From: an uncultured Pseudomonadales bacterium
GTDB taxonomy: Bacteria; Pseudomonadota; Gammaproteobacteria; Pseudomonadales; Balneatricaceae
Assembly: GCA_943787595.1 (NCBI GenBank)
Contig: CALSNA010000002.1
Coordinates: 424,436 to 488,435 of the forward strand
Reading direction: 5' to 3'
Length of the DNA: 64,000 nucleotides
This document shows, piece after piece, positions 24,037 to 33,167 of this stretch. The stretch's first letter is position 1, and every line of letters begins with the position of its first letter. The notes beneath the pieces are model-generated. The model had not been told where the DNA came from. It ran no database searches and saw only the letters and a list, made by a program, of their open reading frames with translations. A program made the translations under genes and the position numbers.

Positions 24037-25833
24037 ATGAAACTGTCTAGGATTTATAAAAATAGGTCTGATTTATTTGAGCCTGTTTATTTTCAGACAG
24101 GCCTCAATGCCGTATACGCTGAAATTCGGATTCTTGAGAATAAAAGTAAAGATACTCATAATTTAGGTAAAAGTACTCTTAGCAGGATAATTGACTTTAT
24201 TCTGTTATCAAAGCGTGATGAAGATTTTTTCCTATTTAAGCGTGAAGATATTTTTTCAATTTTTATTTTTTTCATCGAAATAGAATTAAATAATAGTAAT
24301 TACCTAACTATTCGGAGAAGTGTTTAAAAACCATCAAAAATAAGTTTCAAAAAACACAAAGATAAGCATCAAGATTACGTTTCCCTTATTGATGATGACT
24401 GGGATCATTGTAATGTTCCCTTTGATAGTGCAAAAGGTTTACTCGATAGTCTGATGAATCTTTCTGCAATCAAGCCGTGGACTTATAGGAAGGGACTTGG
24501 TTATTTTATCCGTTCTCAGGACGACTACAACGATGTTTATAAATTACGTAAGTCCGGCAGTGCTAAAGATGCGGATTGGAAACCTTACTTATCTCATACT
24601 CTTGGATTTGATTCTAATTTACTGGTTAAGCACTATCAAAAAGAAAAAGAACTAAGTGAAAATAAAGATATCGAGAGCACTATCAGAAAAGAACTGGGTG
24701 GCTCAGATAAGGATATGAGTAAGATCGAAGGTTTACTTCTGATTAAGCAGCAAGAGGCTGAAAAGAAATAACAACGACTTGATTCCTTTGATTTCAGGCA
24801 GCCAGACAAAGATAAGACCGAGTATTTAGTTGATGAAATTAATGAAAATATTGCTCAGTTAAATAAAAATCGCTATCCACTTAATCAAAAGCAAAAAAAA
24901 ATAATTAATTCACTTAAAGAAGATAAAATAGACTTTAACACCGATGATGCCCGAAAAATTTTTCAATAATCTGGAGTGTTATTTTCTGGAAAAATTAAAA
25001 AAGATTTTGATCAGCTAATCACTTTTAATAAATCAATAACTGAAGAACGCGAAAAATATCTTATGAGCGAAAAATCTGAAATTGCATCCCAAATTTCAGA
25101 AATCAATCGTGAGCTTAATGCATTTGGTAAAAATCGATCAGATACATTATCCTTCTTAAGCGAAACAGAAGTATTTAATAAATATAAAGAGCTCTCAAAC
25201 GAGCTTGTTTCTCTTCGCACAGATATAGAAAAGCTGGAAAGACAAAAGAAGCATCTTCATCGATTGCAAGAATTGAAAGCAAAGATTAGGAGTTTGTCAG
25301 AAGAGTGTAACCATCTTCAGTCTGAAATAGAAAACAGCGTTAAACAGCAAGATTCTGATAAAACAAGCCTCTTCTCCCAGATACGATTGCACTTTGATGA
25401 AATTGTATATGAAGTAATTAACAGGAGAGCGTTGTTAAGTGTCTTGTCTAACAAAGAAGGGCATTTAGAATTTAAAGCTGAAATTCTAAATGAGTTCTCA
25501 AAACCAACTAGTGCTGATACAGGACACACCTATAGAAAGTTGCTATGCATAGCATTTGACCTTTCTGTGCTTAGGGCTCATTTGGGAAATAAATTTCCTC
25601 ACTTTGCATTCCATGATGGTGTTTTTGAATCACTTGATGACAGGAAAAAAGAAAACTTACTCACCGTAATACGCCGATATACAGATATGGGCATTCAATC
25701 CATAATTACGCTGATTGATTCTGATCTTCCGCTCACGGAGGAGAAAGAGCCACCTGTATTTGATGAATCAGAAATCGTACTCCGGTTGCATGATGAGGGC
25801 GAAAAGGGATTATTGTTTAAGATGCAAGCCTAG
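24037..25833 (+). pseudogene. ABC-3C ATPase (DUF2326), one frame with three in-frame TAA codons
   Basis: Starting at ATG 24037 the frame is continuous for 598 codons, the normal DUF2326 length, but has TAA at 24325, 24769 and 24967. Walker A-like 'THNLGKSTL' lies near residue 45, a long coiled-coil centre at about 320-440, and the C-terminus 'TYRKLLCIAFDLSVLRAH' (signature) and 'FAFHDGVFES' (Walker B) are all in the same frame. At two of the sites a GAA to TAA change would explain the stop, judging from flanking family sequence. There are no frameshifts. As written the ATPase cannot be made, so the system is probably off unless stops are read through. Confidence 0.85.
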
Positions 25834-25940
25834 TAATCAATAAAAAATTGGCTGATATGTTCCATGATAAACGATTCAAGTCTTTAAATTGGGCATTTTG
25901 AAATATAGGAATTTCATATTCAGCAAATAGATGAGACAAG

Positions 25941-26146
25941 TTATTGCTTTATCTTTAACTCCCTTAAAGATATCCCGGCATCCAAACACCTACGAACCAT
26001 ATCGGCAGTGCCTTGACCACCTGGGAAGGCAACGCATAGATCCGGCTTAAGCTGCAGCATTTTTGCATTACGTATCGGGCCCGCCCGCTTACCATGTAAT
26101 TGCCACAGGGCAGGTTCTTCTATATTGCATTGAAAATACTAATTCC
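25941..26146 (-). pseudogene. C-terminal fragment of DUF2493 (SLOG-like) protein
   Basis: An open frame without an ATG reads 'EEPALWQLHGKRAGPIRNAK' then 'KPDLCVAFPGGQGTADMVRR', ending TAA at 25941. 'AGPIRN' and 'PGGxGTADM' are diagnostic for the nucleotide-binding Rossmann-like DUF2493 family. The N-terminal half ('GGRDF' region) is missing, so this is a remnant. DUF2493 genes are common on phages and plasmids. Confidence 0.7.
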
Positions 26147-26215
26147 AGTGCAAATCAGTAATTCAAGCCCTTATCACCCTTAACTCTATAAGGGTTTCAT
26201 CAGTGATTTGCTGAA

Positions 26216-26777
26216 TCATTTCACTGAACAAGCTAATTTGTAATAATTTTTACCATTGGCTGTAAATTGACCAAAGCATTTTAAATTTTTTTTTTGTGTG
26301 TGTGCAAAGAATGATCTTTCGTTATCCTTGTTAATAAAAGTCACCATGTGGCTATATTTTATGGAAGCCATTCTCTTACAAAAATTAAACAAATCTTCAA
26401 AAAAATTAAGACCTCTATATTCCCTATGAATACATATAGGTCCGTACTGACAGGAATTTTTTATGCTTAGCCTTGTTCCGTCAATCTCAACTGAATTTAA
26501 ACCCTTTATTAGGTAAGAGACATTGGGCCACCCAAGAACAGAAGCTCCAGGAACAAATAACGGCGTATCCAATTACGATCTTTTTTTCAACCAATATAAA
26601 TAAGCTATCTTCTTCATCAATTAGGTTACATAGAATACGTCTTGTAAAATTAGCAGTAATGAATCCATCCTCTTTATCTCGTTCAGATACTGAGTCAACA
26701 TGATAAAAGTGTTGTATTTTCAATATTTTATCAACATCTGATTTATTAGCCTTTCTAATTTCCATCATGTTACCCAT
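26216..26777 (-). pseudogene. GNAT-family acetyltransferase, frameshifted
   Basis: Two overlapping frames form one GNAT protein: 'MEIRKANKSDVDKILKIQHF' to 'LVEKKIVIGYAVICSW' in the first, then 'WPNVSYLIKGLNSVEIDGTR', 'YGPICIHREYRGLNFFEDLF' (acetyl-CoA pyrophosphate loop region) and 'FINKDNERSFFAHTQKKNL' in the second, ending at 26216. The shift lies near 26540. A 9-bp perfect inverted repeat (TCCATCATG/CATGATGGA) overlaps the start region at 26760. Substrate unknown; non-functional as it stands. Confidence 0.72.
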
Positions 26778-27514
26778 GATGGATTTTTGATGCGATTCCA
26801 TTGGTAGAGTGCTCTATTTAATGCATAGTTTGAAGAGGCTACCATCAAGACAACGCTGTAAACAACACGTCCTGGAATTAAATTTGTGAGATCCGCTTGA
26901 TAAGCCTGCGTAATCTAAAAAATATTGACCAACGCATAAAGGGACTTTTATAACAGGCCACATACCTCATCAAGTTTGTCACCGACTTCATTTGATACAA
27001 TGAGCTGAAATGGCTTTAATTTAGGCATGATATTTTTCCGAATATACAGTAGTTTGTAATTTTTAAGTAATTGAAATATAACAATTTTATATTCAATGAA
27101 TATTCGGAATATACGAGATAAGCGCTTGTTTTATAAAGATTTTATAGCTGACTAAAATAAATTGGATAGAGTGCTTCCGAAAAGCCTGAATCCTACTTTT
27201 AATCAAAATATTTGTTTCTTCGAATTTTATTGAACAGTATTCAGATTATTTAGCAGATTGTATTGATGATTTTTGATTAACATTCTGAGTTAATTAATGC
27301 AGCCGTTTCATTATGGCAGTAACCGGATAAGCATGTGGTTACTAACAGGACAGCTCGCGAGACTGGCTCAGTAACAGCAGACGATGCTGTTGCGAACCAG
27401 ATTAAGATGGTGGAACAAGTTTTAACCAATACGCTGGATAGATGTAAAAAAAGTCACTCATTAAGCTTCTATAGATTTATGAGCCCAACCCGTGTATGGC
27501 TGATAAATCTATAT
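26778..27514. other. gene-poor AT-rich stretch
   Basis: No convincing gene in about 740 bp. A 26-codon leftward frame starts at 27028 ('MPKLKPFQLIVSNEVGDKLD') and may be the head of a lost gene. Just upstream of it are CCGAATAT (27038) and its inverse ATATTCGG (27102), 56 bp apart. Right of 27300 only random frames are seen. Confidence 0.3.
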
Positions 27515-27949
27515 TTATCTAGCACTAAGCTGGATCCGGTTTCGAACCCAGTTGATCACATGGCCAACTAGGGGCAAACGCTGATAGAAATGTAATCCAG
27601 CATCCCAGTGATCCTGATGCAGGTAAATCAACCCCTGTGAGTCAAAGTGCAATTCACTGACGCCAGGAAAACTCCAAGTACCCAGTTTTCGGAGCCGACC
27701 TCTGAAATTCCACCGCACAAAACAAACTGAACCGTCCCAGGCCATATAGTTGATATCAAAATGAGGTTTTTCCACCTGGGCTGCAAAGTGTTGCAGTACC
27801 TTTATGACTTTTGCGTGGCCGGTAACATCGTTAAACGGGTCAATAAAACGCAAATTTGGCGTAGTCAGGCGCTGCAGCTCAAGATGATCAAGCTGTTTTA
27901 GGTGATTAAACAGGTGAATATATTCAACTACGGTATCATTTGGATTCAT
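27515..27949 (-). CDS. NTF2/SnoaL-like protein
   Basis: 144 residues. 'YIHLFNHLKQLDHLELQRLT' and 'PNLRFIDPFNDVTGHAKVIK' are the usual NTF2-like N-terminal helices and loop. 'MAWDGSVCFVRWNFRGRLRK' and 'GVSELHFDSQGLIYLHQDHW' give the beta-sheet of the cone fold. Last gene of the leftward operon; its start overlaps the SDR gene by 14 nt. In other gammaproteobacteria the same gene closes a light/singlet-oxygen stress cluster. Enzymatic role unknown. Intact. Confidence 0.8.
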   Translation of the reverse strand: MNPNDTVVEYIHLFNHLKQLDHLELQRLTTPNLRFIDPFNDVTGHAKVIKVLQHFAAQVEKPHFDINYMAWDGSVCFVRWNFRGRLRKLGTWSFPGVSELHFDSQGLIYLHQDHWDAGLHFYQRLPLVGHVINWVRNRIQLSAR

Positions 27950-28700
27950 GTTGATCGCCTGTGATGCGCCTAACCAGATTAAAGTAAAAACTATAGGGCA
28001 GGTGTCTTAGCATCCCCATGATCTTAGCAAAACGAGTAGGGAAACGGATTTCAAAACTATTTGTCTCCAACCTGTCAAGAATAATCTGGGCAGCTGTGTC
28101 AGCGGAAATAATATCGGGCATCGCAAATTCATTACGGTCAGTCAGGGGTGTTTTTACAAAGCCTGGGTTGATCAGACGAATATCAATACCGAGTGGCGCC
28201 AAATCTAGCTTAAGTGATTCAGCCAAGTTAATTAAGCCTGCCTTACTGGCACCGTAACCGCTGGATGATGGTAAACCACGATAGCCAGCTAGGGATGCAA
28301 CAATGGCAATCTGTCCTGCTTGACGCGCCAACATATGCGGTAGTATGGCCTCAATACAATGGGAAGTGCCTACTAGGTTTAGCGTCACCATTTGTTGCAG
28401 CTGAGTACTGCTATAATGAGTAACAGGCTGCCTTAGGTAAGTCCCAGCATTGAGTATCGCACGATCAAGTGGATATTGATGCAGTATTTTATTAATTCCT
28501 GTAGTGACTGATTCTTGTTCAGTAATATCCAGGGGTATTGCAATAATTTCCCCGGATAAATCATATGCATGGTTTACCAAGGAGTTTAGTCGGGCTTCAT
28601 GGCGGGCACTGGCGTAGACTCGATATCCCTGCTGGGCATAAGCCAGTGCAAGTGACTTTCCAAGCCCTTGGCTAGCACCTGTTATCCAGATAGTTTGCAT
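27936..28700 (-). CDS. short-chain dehydrogenase/reductase
   Basis: 254 residues. 'ITGASQGLGKSLALAYAQQG' is the NAD(P)-binding TGxxxGxG motif, 'LNAG' near residue 90, and catalytic Ser with 'YGASK' near residue 150. Classical SDR. Stops just before the NTF2-like gene and starts 3 nt after the DUF3833 stop, so the three are co-translated. Member of the FAD/DUF1365/CFA/DUF3833 cluster, probably acting on a modified lipid; substrate not shown. Confidence 0.88.
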   Translation of the reverse strand: MQTIWITGASQGLGKSLALAYAQQGYRVYASARHEARLNSLVNHAYDLSGEIIAIPLDITEQESVTTGINKILHQYPLDRAILNAGTYLRQPVTHYSSTQLQQMVTLNLVGTSHCIEAILPHMLARQAGQIAIVASLAGYRGLPSSSGYGASKAGLINLAESLKLDLAPLGIDIRLINPGFVKTPLTDRNEFAMPDIISADTAAQIILDRLETNSFEIRFPTRFAKIMGMLRHLPYSFYFNLVRRITGDQHESK

Positions 28701-28702
28701 AG

Positions 28703-29176
28703 TTATGGTGCCTGTTTACTAAAAAATAAACTAACTTCTCCTAGCGTAATTCCCCATTTACTGACTCGAGCCTTGTTGATCAATACTTGCTCAGACTGGA
28801 GAAACAACCAGTCATTAAAATACACTTTCCAGACTCGGTTTTGAATAGGAAGGAGCATATGGTACTGCCAGTTGAGAGCGTTGCCAACAGCTTTGCCTTC
28901 TGCCTGACCAACGATATCGTCTGCTGTGCCACGATAATGTCCATTACCTAGTAGGGTAATTTGCCAAATTCGGTTTTGGGTTTCACCATTATCATAGAGA
29001 AACTGCTCGTCCAAAAGTAACTGATTGTTGTCCATGCTGCCATCAATGGTCACTTGGAAGCTGCGCTTGAGGTTACCAAACCGATCTGTAAAGATACCCC
29101 ACGCCCAAGTTTTATCTTGGAAATACTTTTCCAGCAATAAGGTTGGCTGTTGGTTACAGAATTGTGCTATTTTCAT
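28703..29176 (-). CDS. DUF3833 family protein
   Basis: 157 residues. 'AWGIFTDRFGNLKRSFQVTI', 'LDEQFLYDNGETQNRIWQI', 'GTADDIVGQAEGKAVGNALN' and 'KWGITLGEVSLFF' are diagnostic of DUF3833. Most relatives are lipoproteins with a longer N-terminus. Here the protein starts close to the conserved domain with no signal peptide or lipobox, so either the start is displaced or the protein became cytoplasmic. Lipocalin-like role in lipid handling is inferred. Confidence 0.82.
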   Translation of the reverse strand: MKIAQFCNQQPTLLLEKYFQDKTWAWGIFTDRFGNLKRSFQVTIDGSMDNNQLLLDEQFLYDNGETQNRIWQITLLGNGHYRGTADDIVGQAEGKAVGNALNWQYHMLLPIQNRVWKVYFNDWLFLQSEQVLINKARVSKWGITLGEVSLFFSKQAP

Positions 29177-29372
29177 ACCATAATACTCAATGATAATTCA
29201 GTGTTATCTACACCAGATTACTACGAACTTATTTTGAATTGCATAATCTGCGCTGTTAGGACATGGGAAGAAATAATTGAGTAGCTTATGTCAGATATAG
29301 TTTCCCGATAGTCAGATCCTTCTTTGTGAAGTATGCTGGCTTGGAGATCGTATAACAAGGACCATTTTCTAG
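29177..29372. other. spacer between DUF3833 and CFA-like genes
   Basis: About 195 bp without an ORF. A DUF2878 gene often occupies this place in related clusters and is absent here. Confidence 0.35.
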
Positions 29373-30605
29373 TTAGGGCTTGCGTAATTTGAATATGCGC
29401 ACATCAATGGATTGGTAGCGAAATCCACTTTCACAGTAAGCTAGATAATATTCCCACATGCGTTGAAAGCGGTGATCTAGCCCAAGCTCGTCTATTGCTG
29501 GAGCAGCCGCTAGAAAATTACGCCGCCAGATAGACAGGGTTTTTGCATAACTCTGCCCCATATTTTGTTCAGTTTCCAATCTTAGTCCATGCTGATCGGT
29601 TAACTGACGAATTTTACTGGCAGTTGGCAACATGCCCCCGGGAAAGATGTAACGCTGGATAAAATCAGTGTTACGACGATAAGAGGCAAAGCGTTCCTCT
29701 GCAATGCAGATAATTTGTAATACGGCTGTTCCACCGCGCTTCAGACATCGTTGCAGTGTCTGGAAAAAAGTTTGCCAATGGGATTCGCCAACAGCCTCGA
29801 ACATCTCTATAGAAATAATGTGATCGTATGTCCGGTTTAGATCGCGGTAATCGGTTAAACTCAGAGAAATCGCATTGCCATATTTTTGGGTGCGTTTACG
29901 AGCCCATTCAAGCTGGGATACAGAAAGTGTAATACCATGTAGCATCAGATTTTCTTGTTGCGCCACCAGTTCAGCAAAACCACCCCAGCCACAGCCTATT
30001 TCACATAAGTGGCTGCCAGGCTGTGCCTCAGATAAACTAAATATCGTCCGATATTTTTCTTGCTGAGCGGCCGCCAAATCTTGTTCTGGATGCTGAAATA
30101 ATGCAGCAGAATAGGTCATTCCTGAATCTAACCATAACCGATAAAAGTCATTACCAAGATCGTAATGGTAGGTAATATTGTAACGGCTACCGCGCTTGCT
30201 GTTGTGGTGCCAGTGGTGATAAATTCGGTTACCCCACTGGGTCAATTTGCTACCCTTAAATACACACTTTAGTTCAGGTTCATTGTACATTGCCCAGTCA
30301 GTTAACGTCACCAAGTCATCACAGGTCCAGTTTGCATGCATATAGCCTTCTGCCCAGCCCATCATGCCGTTTAAACTACTGCGAAAAACTGCCAGACTGT
30401 GATTTAGGTAGATGGTAGGCACGCCAATATCACTGTCTTGATGTCCTAAAGTAAAGCTTTGGCCATTCGTTAGTACCAGTTTGAATTTTGTAAAGTGATG
30501 ACGTTTTAACCGGCGAATTAGATAGGCTATGAACCAACTAACTCGGGTTTGGCTAAGTTTTCTGGAGTGGCTATTCGATGTGGACACTGGCTTATGCTGG
30601 TTCAT
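29373..30605 (-). CDS. cfa: cyclopropane-fatty-acyl-phospholipid synthase-like methyltransferase
   Basis: 410 residues from ATG 30605; an ATG at 30653 would add 16 residues and cannot be excluded. SAM-binding 'LCEIGCGWGGFAELVA' near residue 200, 'YDHIISIEMFEAVGESHWQT' and 'RYIFPGGMLPTASKI' are typical CFA-synthase motifs. 'YHYDLGNDFYRLWLD' precedes them. Transfers a methyl(ene) group from SAM to unsaturated acyl chains of membrane phospholipids. In the cluster with DUF1365 and an FAD protein it likely makes a modified fatty acid induced by oxidative or light stress. Symbol by family only. Confidence 0.85.
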   Translation of the reverse strand: MNQHKPVSTSNSHSRKLSQTRVSWFIAYLIRRLKRHHFTKFKLVLTNGQSFTLGHQDSDIGVPTIYLNHSLAVFRSSLNGMMGWAEGYMHANWTCDDLVTLTDWAMYNEPELKCVFKGSKLTQWGNRIYHHWHHNSKRGSRYNITYHYDLGNDFYRLWLDSGMTYSAALFQHPEQDLAAAQQEKYRTIFSLSEAQPGSHLCEIGCGWGGFAELVAQQENLMLHGITLSVSQLEWARKRTQKYGNAISLSLTDYRDLNRTYDHIISIEMFEAVGESHWQTFFQTLQRCLKRGGTAVLQIICIAEERFASYRRNTDFIQRYIFPGGMLPTASKIRQLTDQHGLRLETEQNMGQSYAKTLSIWRRNFLAAAPAIDELGLDHRFQRMWEYYLAYCESGFRYQSIDVRIFKLRKP

Positions 30606-30758
30606 AGTTTTACGGGTTACTTGGTAAGGAAACACTGCAAAGTGACTGTACACACTGCTGTAATATTCATAGGCTGAGAATGTTTATTAATCATGGACAT
30701 ACCCCAATAGAATCTATCCTGTTTAGATTATGAATATTACACCAATTTTTGCTTTGTC

Positions 30759-31574
30759 TCAGTTGTGGTCACGATGTTTTGAAGCATTCTTTTGTAATGC
30801 GATAGAGGTGCCTTGAGATACAGCTTGGGCTGTTGATGGTGGACGATTTATAAGACGCAGCCCTTTTAACCAAAGCCGCCAGGCTTCCCAGTGAATGGCG
30901 CAGATAATCTTGAATGTTGCCAATGGGTGTAATAACAATTGGGTAGTCATTGATCGTCGAGTCAATGGCTTGCGGTGGCCACGCCACACCGCATTTAATA
31001 TTGGTTGGTTATCAATTTTATGGCGAATAGCCAAGTGCAAAGATTGTTGTGGACACTTAAATCGAAAATAATACTGGCCTGTTACTGGCGTAAATGGTGA
31101 AACATAAAAACACTTATCTGCCCGATGCTGAAGATTTATAGACAACTGTTCAGCGACTACTAGATAATGATGGCGTTGGTTAAAAGTATTGTGAACTTCA
31201 TACAAGGTAGCTATCAACTGTTCCTGTCGGTTATAACAAAACCAAACAACCAATGGGTTAAATACGTAGCCGAAACATCGTATTTGGCACAATAGTTCTA
31301 CCCGATGCGCTGATCCCAACTTATATTTCAGTAGTAGACTGTCGATAAAAGCCCTAGGTGAACGCCCATCGCCAAAGCCATAATCTCGATCCATAAAGCA
31401 CAGTGGCGCAAATCGATTCCACCTAAATAATGGAAACTGACGTTCCAGCAAGGGTAACTCATCAATATCAATCAGCCAACTGGTGAGCTTATAAGTAAAG
31501 CGATGTCTTCTGGGCCACCAGCGATGATGCAATATATCGCCTGGATAGAGGGCTGAATACATTGAGCTACTCAA
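30759..31574 (-). CDS. DUF1365 family protein
   Basis: 271 residues. 'YPGDILHHRWWPRRHRFTYK' at the start, 'DRDYGFGDGRSPRAFIDSLL', 'CQIRCFGYVFNPLVVWFCYN' and 'YEVHNTFNQRHHYLV' are the four DUF1365 signatures. This family always travels with the FAD amine oxidase-like and CFA-like genes found on either side here. Molecular function unknown. Intact; the last 30 residues are low-complexity. Confidence 0.88.
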   Translation of the reverse strand: MSSSMYSALYPGDILHHRWWPRRHRFTYKLTSWLIDIDELPLLERQFPLFRWNRFAPLCFMDRDYGFGDGRSPRAFIDSLLLKYKLGSAHRVELLCQIRCFGYVFNPLVVWFCYNRQEQLIATLYEVHNTFNQRHHYLVVAEQLSINLQHRADKCFYVSPFTPVTGQYYFRFKCPQQSLHLAIRHKIDNQPILNAVWRGHRKPLTRRSMTTQLLLHPLATFKIICAIHWEAWRLWLKGLRLINRPPSTAQAVSQGTSIALQKNASKHRDHN

Positions 31575-31811
31575 CTCAAGTTGAACATTAAATTTATATT
31601 AGATGATAAGGCTTTAGAGCCTTATCTTGCCGGTAATACGTGGAATATTGAGTATGCGCTAAAAAATCATAGTGCTCAGCCCACAAACCATGCGCGATAT
31701 AACGCATTTTATCAGCTTTGCATTTGTTTATTATACTGTTCACGATTGTTTTATTTTTCACTACATTTCAACTTGTTATGTACACGTATAACTTCATTAA
31801 CGATGGCAAAA
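31575..31811. other. spacer between FAD and DUF1365 genes
   Basis: About 235 bp with no gene on the operon strand. In related clusters these genes are directly adjacent, so some sequence may have been inserted or a small gene lost. Confidence 0.35.
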
Positions 31812-33167
31812 TTATGTGAACTGGTTGTGATTAAGCTTAGCATCATTAGGCCAGTTATCAGGTAATGACAGGCGATCATTCATTTGATCTATCAGCCAGG
31901 GTCTGTGTACCTGCCCAAGGGCTTCCGCTACGGTAAGGCCAGCCTGTAGTCCGTCTTCATGGAAGCCATAACCACACCATGCACCACAGAACCAAATACG
32001 GTGTTTACCTTGCAACTGCCATAAACGTCGCTGAGCCTTTATTGTGTCGCAGTCAAAGATTGGATGTTCATAGAGATAACTGGCGTGCACCATATCATTA
32101 TTAGGTTCTATAAACGGATTGAGGGTGACAATCAGCGGCTGCTCTGTATTCAATTGTTGCAGTTGGTTCATATGGTAGCTGACCGATAGGCTGTGACCTG
32201 TATCTTTACTCTTACCCATATAATTCCAAGATGACCAAACGGACTTACGTTTTGGCATTAGACCAATATCACTGTGTAACACGGCTCGGTTACGTTCAAA
32301 ACGAAAATGCCTAAGTAACTCAATTTCCTCAACACAAGGCTCTGTCAGTAATTGCAGCGCCTGGTCAGCATGAATGGCCAAGACAACCTGATCAAATTGC
32401 CATGTTTGTCCCATAGAATCAAGCATATGTACTTTGTCGCCAATACGCCTAATTTGTTGAATACCACAATTTTTGATGATCTTGCCATTAACTTTACGAC
32501 TGAGTTTATCCACGTATGTCCGGCTACCACCAGTGACAGTATACCATGGAGGTCGTTGCTTCAGTTGTAGTAAGCCATGATTGTTACAAAAGCGTAAGAA
32601 AGTACGGGCTGGGTACCCCAGCATTTTGTCCATAGGAGTGGACCAGATGGCTGCTCCCATAGGGAGCAGATGTTGTTTAATAAATGCCTGCCCATAGCCA
32701 CCTTGTTGCAGAAACTGCTCCAGAGTCACTGCATCATCTAATTGTTCCATAGCTGTATTAGCTATCTTATAAAAACGTAGAATATCTCTTACCATACCAA
32801 TGAAGCTGGGTTTAACCACATTGGCCGGCTGTGCCAGAAACCCCTTCAAGCCACTGCCACAATATTCCAGAGAACCTTGATCTAACGATACTGCAAATGA
32901 CATATTGGTTGGTGTAATTGAAACTTCAAGGGCTTTAAATAGCGCAAGCAAGTTAGGATAGTTAGCTTTATTAAATACAATAAAACCAGTATCCACTGCG
33001 AACTCGCCCTGGGTTGTCTGCACATCCACAGTATTGCTGTGGCCACCCAGACGGTTCCCTTGCTCAAATAGAGTAACTTGGTGTTTCTGGGATAGTAGCC
33101 AAGCACAACTCAGCCCACTAATACCGGAACCAACTATAGCTATATTTAACGGTTTTGTCTGAGACAT
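31812..33167 (-). CDS. FAD-dependent amine oxidase/desaturase-like protein
   Basis: 451 residues. 'IAIVGSGISGLSCAWLLSQK' (dinucleotide-binding fold, residues about 9-28) and 'FEQGNRLGGHSNTVDV' are typical of the NAD(P)/FAD-binding flavin amine oxidase family that accompanies DUF1365. 'YTVTGGSRTYVDKLSRKVNG' and the C-terminal 'GYGFHEDGLQAGLTVAEALG' complete the FAD site. First gene of the leftward cluster, so the promoter should lie just right of 33167. Substrate probably an acyl chain or lipid. Intact. Confidence 0.86.
   Translation of the reverse strand: MSQTKPLNIAIVGSGISGLSCAWLLSQKHQVTLFEQGNRLGGHSNTVDVQTTQGEFAVDTGFIVFNKANYPNLLALFKALEVSITPTNMSFAVSLDQGSLEYCGSGLKGFLAQPANVVKPSFIGMVRDILRFYKIANTAMEQLDDAVTLEQFLQQGGYGQAFIKQHLLPMGAAIWSTPMDKMLGYPARTFLRFCNNHGLLQLKQRPPWYTVTGGSRTYVDKLSRKVNGKIIKNCGIQQIRRIGDKVHMLDSMGQTWQFDQVVLAIHADQALQLLTEPCVEEIELLRHFRFERNRAVLHSDIGLMPKRKSVWSSWNYMGKSKDTGHSLSVSYHMNQLQQLNTEQPLIVTLNPFIEPNNDMVHASYLYEHPIFDCDTIKAQRRLWQLQGKHRIWFCGAWCGYGFHEDGLQAGLTVAEALGQVHRPWLIDQMNDRLSLPDNWPNDAKLNHNQFT

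Noticed and set aside
24037..24969. Alternative genetic code (TAA as sense codon)
   Set aside because: Many intact genes in the window, such as hslV, hslU and the HslUV neighbours, end normally at TAA; in-frame TAA occurs only in decaying mobile genes.
26760..26787. TCCATCATG/CATGATGGA hairpin followed by T as a terminator
   Set aside because: It overlaps the start of the GNAT remnant and no plus-strand gene precedes it; probably chance or an operator at most.
27335..27571. 78-codon rightward ORF
   Set aside because: Its 3' half overlaps the NTF2-like gene antisense and the 5' half has no recognisable feature.
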